DNA of 64,000 nt from Muribaculaceae bacterium (GTDB lineage Bacteria; Bacteroidota; Bacteroidia; Bacteroidales; Muribaculaceae): positions 118,455 to 182,454 of the forward strand of contig JAFLTW010000002.1 of NCBI GenBank assembly GCA_022509085.1. The letters run 5' to 3'. The notes beneath the pieces were generated by a model. It saw nothing but the letters and a program-made list of their open reading frames with translations, had not been told where the DNA came from and ran no database searches. Position 1 is the stretch's first letter. Each line of letters begins with the position of its first letter. Below, in pieces: positions 60,995-64,000 of this stretch. The position numbers and the translations under genes are program-made.

Positions 60995-62047
60995 TCAGTC
61001 ATCTTTGCCCGAGGCCTCGTTGGCCTTCGCGAGGGCAAAGTCAAGAATCGCATCATGGCCGGAGGCAAGTTCTTCGGCTGTGGTGTGGCATTCGTATCCA
61101 TCGGAGGGGTCGATTCCGTTTTCGGTGACGCTGCCGTCGGGGGCGAGCATGGGGCAGGCCGAGAAACGGATGGACCATCCGTTGGGCAGTTCGGAGCTGA
61201 AGGGCATACCTCCGCCGCCACCCGTACGGGCGCCCACGATCCTGACGTTGGGCAGCGTCTTCATCACGGCCACAAAGTCGTTGGCCGCGCTGAAACACGC
61301 CCGGTTGGTGAGCACATACACCGGTTTCCGGTCGACCCACCGGATGCGGTATTCATCCGCGGGGTGGTATACGATCTCGTAAGGTTCCGAGAAGTCGCTG
61401 TGGCCCGGGCCCGTCTTATGCACCACGTAGCCTCCCGTGGTGTCACTGTCTATGAAGCGGCTCACAAGCACCCCCACGTTGGTGAGCAGGCCGCCGCCGT
61501 TGTTGCGGATGTCGATTATCAGGGCGTCGCAGTTGTAGAGCAGCGCCATCACATAGTCGAGGTTGAGCTCTCCGATACCCGAGGAGAAGGAGGGATAATA
61601 CATGTAGCCCACGTTTTCGGGCAAGACGGAATAGAGTATGCCGGAGGTCTGGAAGTAGTTGAACCCGAGGTAGTATTCCTGAAGGGTCCGGAGGTTGAAG
61701 TCCTGGGGATATTCGCTCCACCACTTGCGGTAGTAGGAGGTGGAGAATTCGGAGGAGAGGTTTACGTGGCCGTCCTTGAGTTCGTCGAGCATGGCGGAGC
61801 AGAGGAGGAAGAACTCCACGATGTCCATATCCTCGGTGATCTGTGCGCGGTAGGCGGCTGTCACCTTCCCCCAGTCGATGCCCTTCTCTTCGAGGAAGCA
61901 GTAGCGTGTGTCGATGATTTGGGCCAGGGCGTCGAAGTTGCCGTAGTAGGTGTCTTTGAAGTCCGGTTCGTCGGTGCAGCCTGCGGCCAGCAGCGTAAGC
62001 GCCGGAAGCAGGAGCAGGATATACAGGCGTTGGAGAGTCTTCATCAT
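60995..62047 (-). CDS. S41-family peptidase, lipoprotein
   Basis: 350 residues from MMKTLQRL. Lipoprotein signal with LLAAGCTDE. The C-terminal half has the S41/tail-specific protease core: IIDIRNNGGG, then VYVLTNRACFSAANDFVAVMK with the probable catalytic serine, then VGARTGGGGG. No PDZ domain is evident. Located in the periplasm or outer membrane. An open frame runs 72 codons further upstream inside the next gene and is not used: the ATG overlaps that gene's TGA by one base. Confidence 0.85.
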   Translation of the reverse strand: MMKTLQRLYILLLLPALTLLAAGCTDEPDFKDTYYGNFDALAQIIDTRYCFLEEKGIDWGKVTAAYRAQITEDMDIVEFFLLCSAMLDELKDGHVNLSSEFSTSYYRKWWSEYPQDFNLRTLQEYYLGFNYFQTSGILYSVLPENVGYMYYPSFSSGIGELNLDYVMALLYNCDALIIDIRNNGGGLLTNVGVLVSRFIDSDTTGGYVVHKTGPGHSDFSEPYEIVYHPADEYRIRWVDRKPVYVLTNRACFSAANDFVAVMKTLPNVRIVGARTGGGGGMPFSSELPNGWSIRFSACPMLAPDGSVTENGIDPSDGYECHTTAEELASGHDAILDFALAKANEASGKDD

Positions 62048-62922
62048 CAGTAGAGTGGTGTGACAATGTTTTTCCGTCCGGTCTTGATGCCGAGTCCACC
62101 GGGAATCACACCTATCACGAAGGCATGGTTGAAGATTCTGGTGGTGAGATGGTTGGCATGTTCGTTTTGCATTGAAAACCGGTAGCCCACCTCCATGGCT
62201 GTGCGTCCCAGGTCGAGGGTTACGCTCAGGAGGTTGTCGATGCCAAACCGGTTGCCGGGCCATCCGAAGTGGGCGAGACCGCGGTGGTTGCCGAGATAGA
62301 TCTCATAGTAGGGTTCGCCGTAGTCCTGGCAGAAGAAGCCTCCGAGCAGGGGTAGTGTGAGGCGGTCGGCTATCAGTATCGGGAGTTTTTTGATGCGTAT
62401 GAGGCGTGAGGCGTAGGCGTTTGCCCCTACGCCTACGGCAAACTGTGCCGTGACGGGATTGTTGCCGTTTCGCGGCAGGTAGAGCGCACCGCCGTAGAGT
62501 CCCACGTTACCGCCTACCCCGAGAAGCCAGTGATCAGGCAGACGTTTCTGCCATTGCAGACCCCACTGCAGCTGCGCATGGAAGTCAAGTTCCCGGGCCG
62601 TTTGGGCAGGGTTGAGCAGGTTGCCGAAGTTCACTCTCCCCTCGAAGTGCATGGCGAGGTGGCGGGGATTACAGGGGAGCGCCTTGGTCCAGAATCCCGA
62701 GAGGGCGAAGTTGGTGCCGCGGTAGGAGAAAGGGGAGAGGTAGGAGGAATAGTCGATTCTTCTGCCGAGCTCGATGCGGTAGCTGCCGATAACGGGTCGC
62801 TCGATAGCCGCCGACGGGTCGGCCTCGGCAAAGGCTTGCCCGGAATATTCCTGCGCCATGATATTTTGCGCCGTGAAGGCGCAGACCACGGCAATCAGCA
62901 GGAGCCTAATCTTCAAAGTCAT
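62047..62922 (-). CDS. DUF3316 family protein, probable outer-membrane barrel
   Basis: 291 residues with signal peptide ending NIMAQ. IELGRRIDYSSYLSPFSYRG and the alternating strands fit DUF3316, a Bacteroidetes beta-barrel-like family; the end GGLGIKTGRKNIVTPLY fits too. It is coupled at both ends: its start overlaps the topoisomerase gene by 17 bp, and its stop touches the peptidase start. Confidence 0.78.
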   Translation of the reverse strand: MTLKIRLLLIAVVCAFTAQNIMAQEYSGQAFAEADPSAAIERPVIGSYRIELGRRIDYSSYLSPFSYRGTNFALSGFWTKALPCNPRHLAMHFEGRVNFGNLLNPAQTARELDFHAQLQWGLQWQKRLPDHWLLGVGGNVGLYGGALYLPRNGNNPVTAQFAVGVGANAYASRLIRIKKLPILIADRLTLPLLGGFFCQDYGEPYYEIYLGNHRGLAHFGWPGNRFGIDNLLSVTLDLGRTAMEVGYRFSMQNEHANHLTTRIFNHAFVIGVIPGGLGIKTGRKNIVTPLY

Positions 62923-64000
62923 CGAAAAGACCTTTTTGGATTGTTTTGGGGCGATGTGGCTCAGTCTCCGTCTCCGTCAGCGCCTTCTCAGCATTATCCG
63001 GGTTATCGGAGTTATCCGCTGCCGCAGTCTCGGCGCCATTTGCCGACTCTTCAGTCTCCGGCGGCGCCTCCTGGGCTTCGAGCTCTTCTTCCGGCGGCAG
63101 GGGCTCAAGCTCCGTGACGGGCCCGAGCGAGAAGTTTGTGAGGCGTTTCCCTTTGGCCTTGAAGCTCTTCACGGCGATAAATTCCTCTGCCACGACCTCC
63201 ATGGGGGGTCTGACGGCATCGGCTCCGGCATACTCCACCTTTAGCACGGGTCGCGGCGTGTCGATGAGCATTATGAGCTCGGCCTTGTCGGAATAGCCCA
63301 CAAATCTCTGGGGCCGCGAGGAAAGCTCGAACTGGAACCGCTTCATGTACGGGTAGCCGAGCTCGGGGTCGTTGAATATGAGGGTCCACACTTTTGCGGG
63401 GTCGAATTTCTCGAGTCGCAAAATGTTGTCTTCGAAGTGGTTGGCATCGGAATAGGTGGTTGTGAAGAACTCTCCGTTTTTGGTGATGACGAGTATCTTC
63501 TCGTCGCCCTGGAATGTGCCGATAAGGTCGCCGCGACCGTCGTAGTTGATGCGGAGCACGTCGCGGTCGAACCACACCTCCCTGCCTCCGAGCGTGCTGA
63601 TGCCTCGGCGCTCGAGTGAGACGCTCTTCACGGGATATTTGGTCACCTGGTTGCCCAATGAGTCGCGCCCCTTGATGGCGATGTCGGCGAAGTTGACTAT
63701 GAGTTCGCGGGTGCGAGGGGGTCTGCCGCCCGGCTCCACGGGTTCGCCGGTGAGTGTCACTTTCACGGTCTCGGCCTCGCCGTTGGGGTTGCGGGTGAGC
63801 CATTCGAGGCGGCTTCCTGGGAGTCCCTTGGTGAGGTCGTATTCTCCCGTGCGTGTCAGGCCGGTGAGGTTGCAGCGCTTCATATAGTGCACGCCGTCCT
63901 TTCCGTTGCGGTAGATCACGTTGTATACGGTGCGGTTGTCGCCTTTCTTGTAGAGGGCCACCATCTCCACCTTCTTGCCTACGTAGACTTTGTCTTGCAC
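62906..64000 (-). CDS. parC: DNA topoisomerase IV subunit A, C-terminal part (5' end outside window)
   Basis: At least 364 residues of the C-terminal DNA-wrapping region of a GyrA/ParC-type protein; the catalytic tyrosine domain lies beyond the window. Repeated strands such as VYNVIYRNGKDGVHYMKR and GRGDLIGTFQGDEKILVIT follow the Bacteroidetes ParC pattern. No GyrA-box QRRGGKG is seen, which favours topoisomerase IV over gyrase. The last ~80 residues are an acidic, low-complexity tail (ETEESANGAETAAADNSDN) ending in GLFDDFED. Confidence 0.85.
   Translation of the reverse strand: MQDKVYVGKKVEMVALYKKGDNRTVYNVIYRNGKDGVHYMKRCNLTGLTRTGEYDLTKGLPGSRLEWLTRNPNGEAETVKVTLTGEPVEPGGRPPRTRELIVNFADIAIKGRDSLGNQVTKYPVKSVSLERRGISTLGGREVWFDRDVLRINYDGRGDLIGTFQGDEKILVITKNGEFFTTTYSDANHFEDNILRLEKFDPAKVWTLIFNDPELGYPYMKRFQFELSSRPQRFVGYSDKAELIMLIDTPRPVLKVEYAGADAVRPPMEVVAEEFIAVKSFKAKGKRLTNFSLGPVTELEPLPPEEELEAQEAPPETEESANGAETAAADNSDNPDNAEKALTETETEPHRPKTIQKGLFDDFED

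Noticed and set aside
1..64000. CRISPR array, phage-defence island, rRNA or tRNA genes
   Set aside because: The tandem repeats found have 14-bp and 33-bp periods without unique spacers; no Cas genes; intergenic regions showed no tRNA cloverleaf that I could recognise.

Overview
The window looks like a chromosomal piece of a gut Bacteroidales, most likely from the Muribaculaceae/Porphyromonadaceae side. Four things point there. Most gene starts sit behind the Bacteroidetes -7 promoter box TAnnTTTG. Many families are Bacteroidetes-specific (DUF3098, DUF2851, DUF3316, DUF3791, DUF6175-like). The gene order ftsX-DUF3098-uppP-truB-queA is typical of the phylum. The core genes are GC-rich, with AT-rich accessory stretches between them. 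The family-level placement is an inference. I found no rRNA, tRNA, CRISPR array or insertion sequence.

Layout. 1-420 is the 3' end of xseA; its partner xseB lies 13.8 kb away on the other strand, so the ground between them is a variable region. It holds a membrane Ser/Thr kinase (1.1-2.3 kb), a strongly structured RNA candidate (2.44-2.69 kb), a small HTH protein and an AT-rich block. That block contains a candidate ribosomal-peptide (RiPP) locus: a 41-residue Cys-containing precursor too short for routine ORF calling, a strong attenuator hairpin, a membrane protein, a radical SAM/SPASM maturase with a PqqD-like N-terminus and an amidohydrolase. Three lipoproteins follow without a break (to 10.18 kb). 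A 98-bp direct repeat carrying a promoter box brackets this 8-kb segment (2303-2400 and 10441-10538). Two more lipoproteins and a glycosyltransferase close the region.

14.2-18.3 kb is the minus-strand core operon ftsX-DUF3098-uppP-truB-queA-xseB. Then come mtaB with a GT2 glycosyltransferase, dnaE (convergent), and a complete histidine-degradation operon hutU-ftcD-hutI-hutH (24.6-31.1 kb) that would convert histidine to glutamate and pass one-carbon units to tetrahydrofolate. 31.1-33.1 kb is an accessory pocket with repeated palindromes, an AAA+ ATPase and 33-bp tandem repeats. recO is bracketed by two copies of a promoter-leader-terminator element.

34.1-39.9 kb runs DUF2851, an unusual SurE-alanine racemase fusion, a PAP2-like membrane protein and ispG. 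The minus-strand operon pta-ackA-lgt-small secreted protein and an LptF/G permease follow. 45.5-50.1 kb is accessory: a lipoprotein, a toxin-antitoxin relic in which the DUF3990 toxin is cut to 20 codons, a 10-codon gene remnant and two secreted proteins. 50.2-52.3 kb holds a MATE exporter and an aquaporin. valS leads the 7-deazaguanine (preQ0/preQ1) set queF-queC-queD-queE; queA at 14.4 kb acts later in the same queuosine route. The window ends with aspS-nif3-zinc ribbon protein, a small acidic protein, an S41-like peptidase, a DUF3316 protein and the 3' end of a topoisomerase IV subunit A gene.
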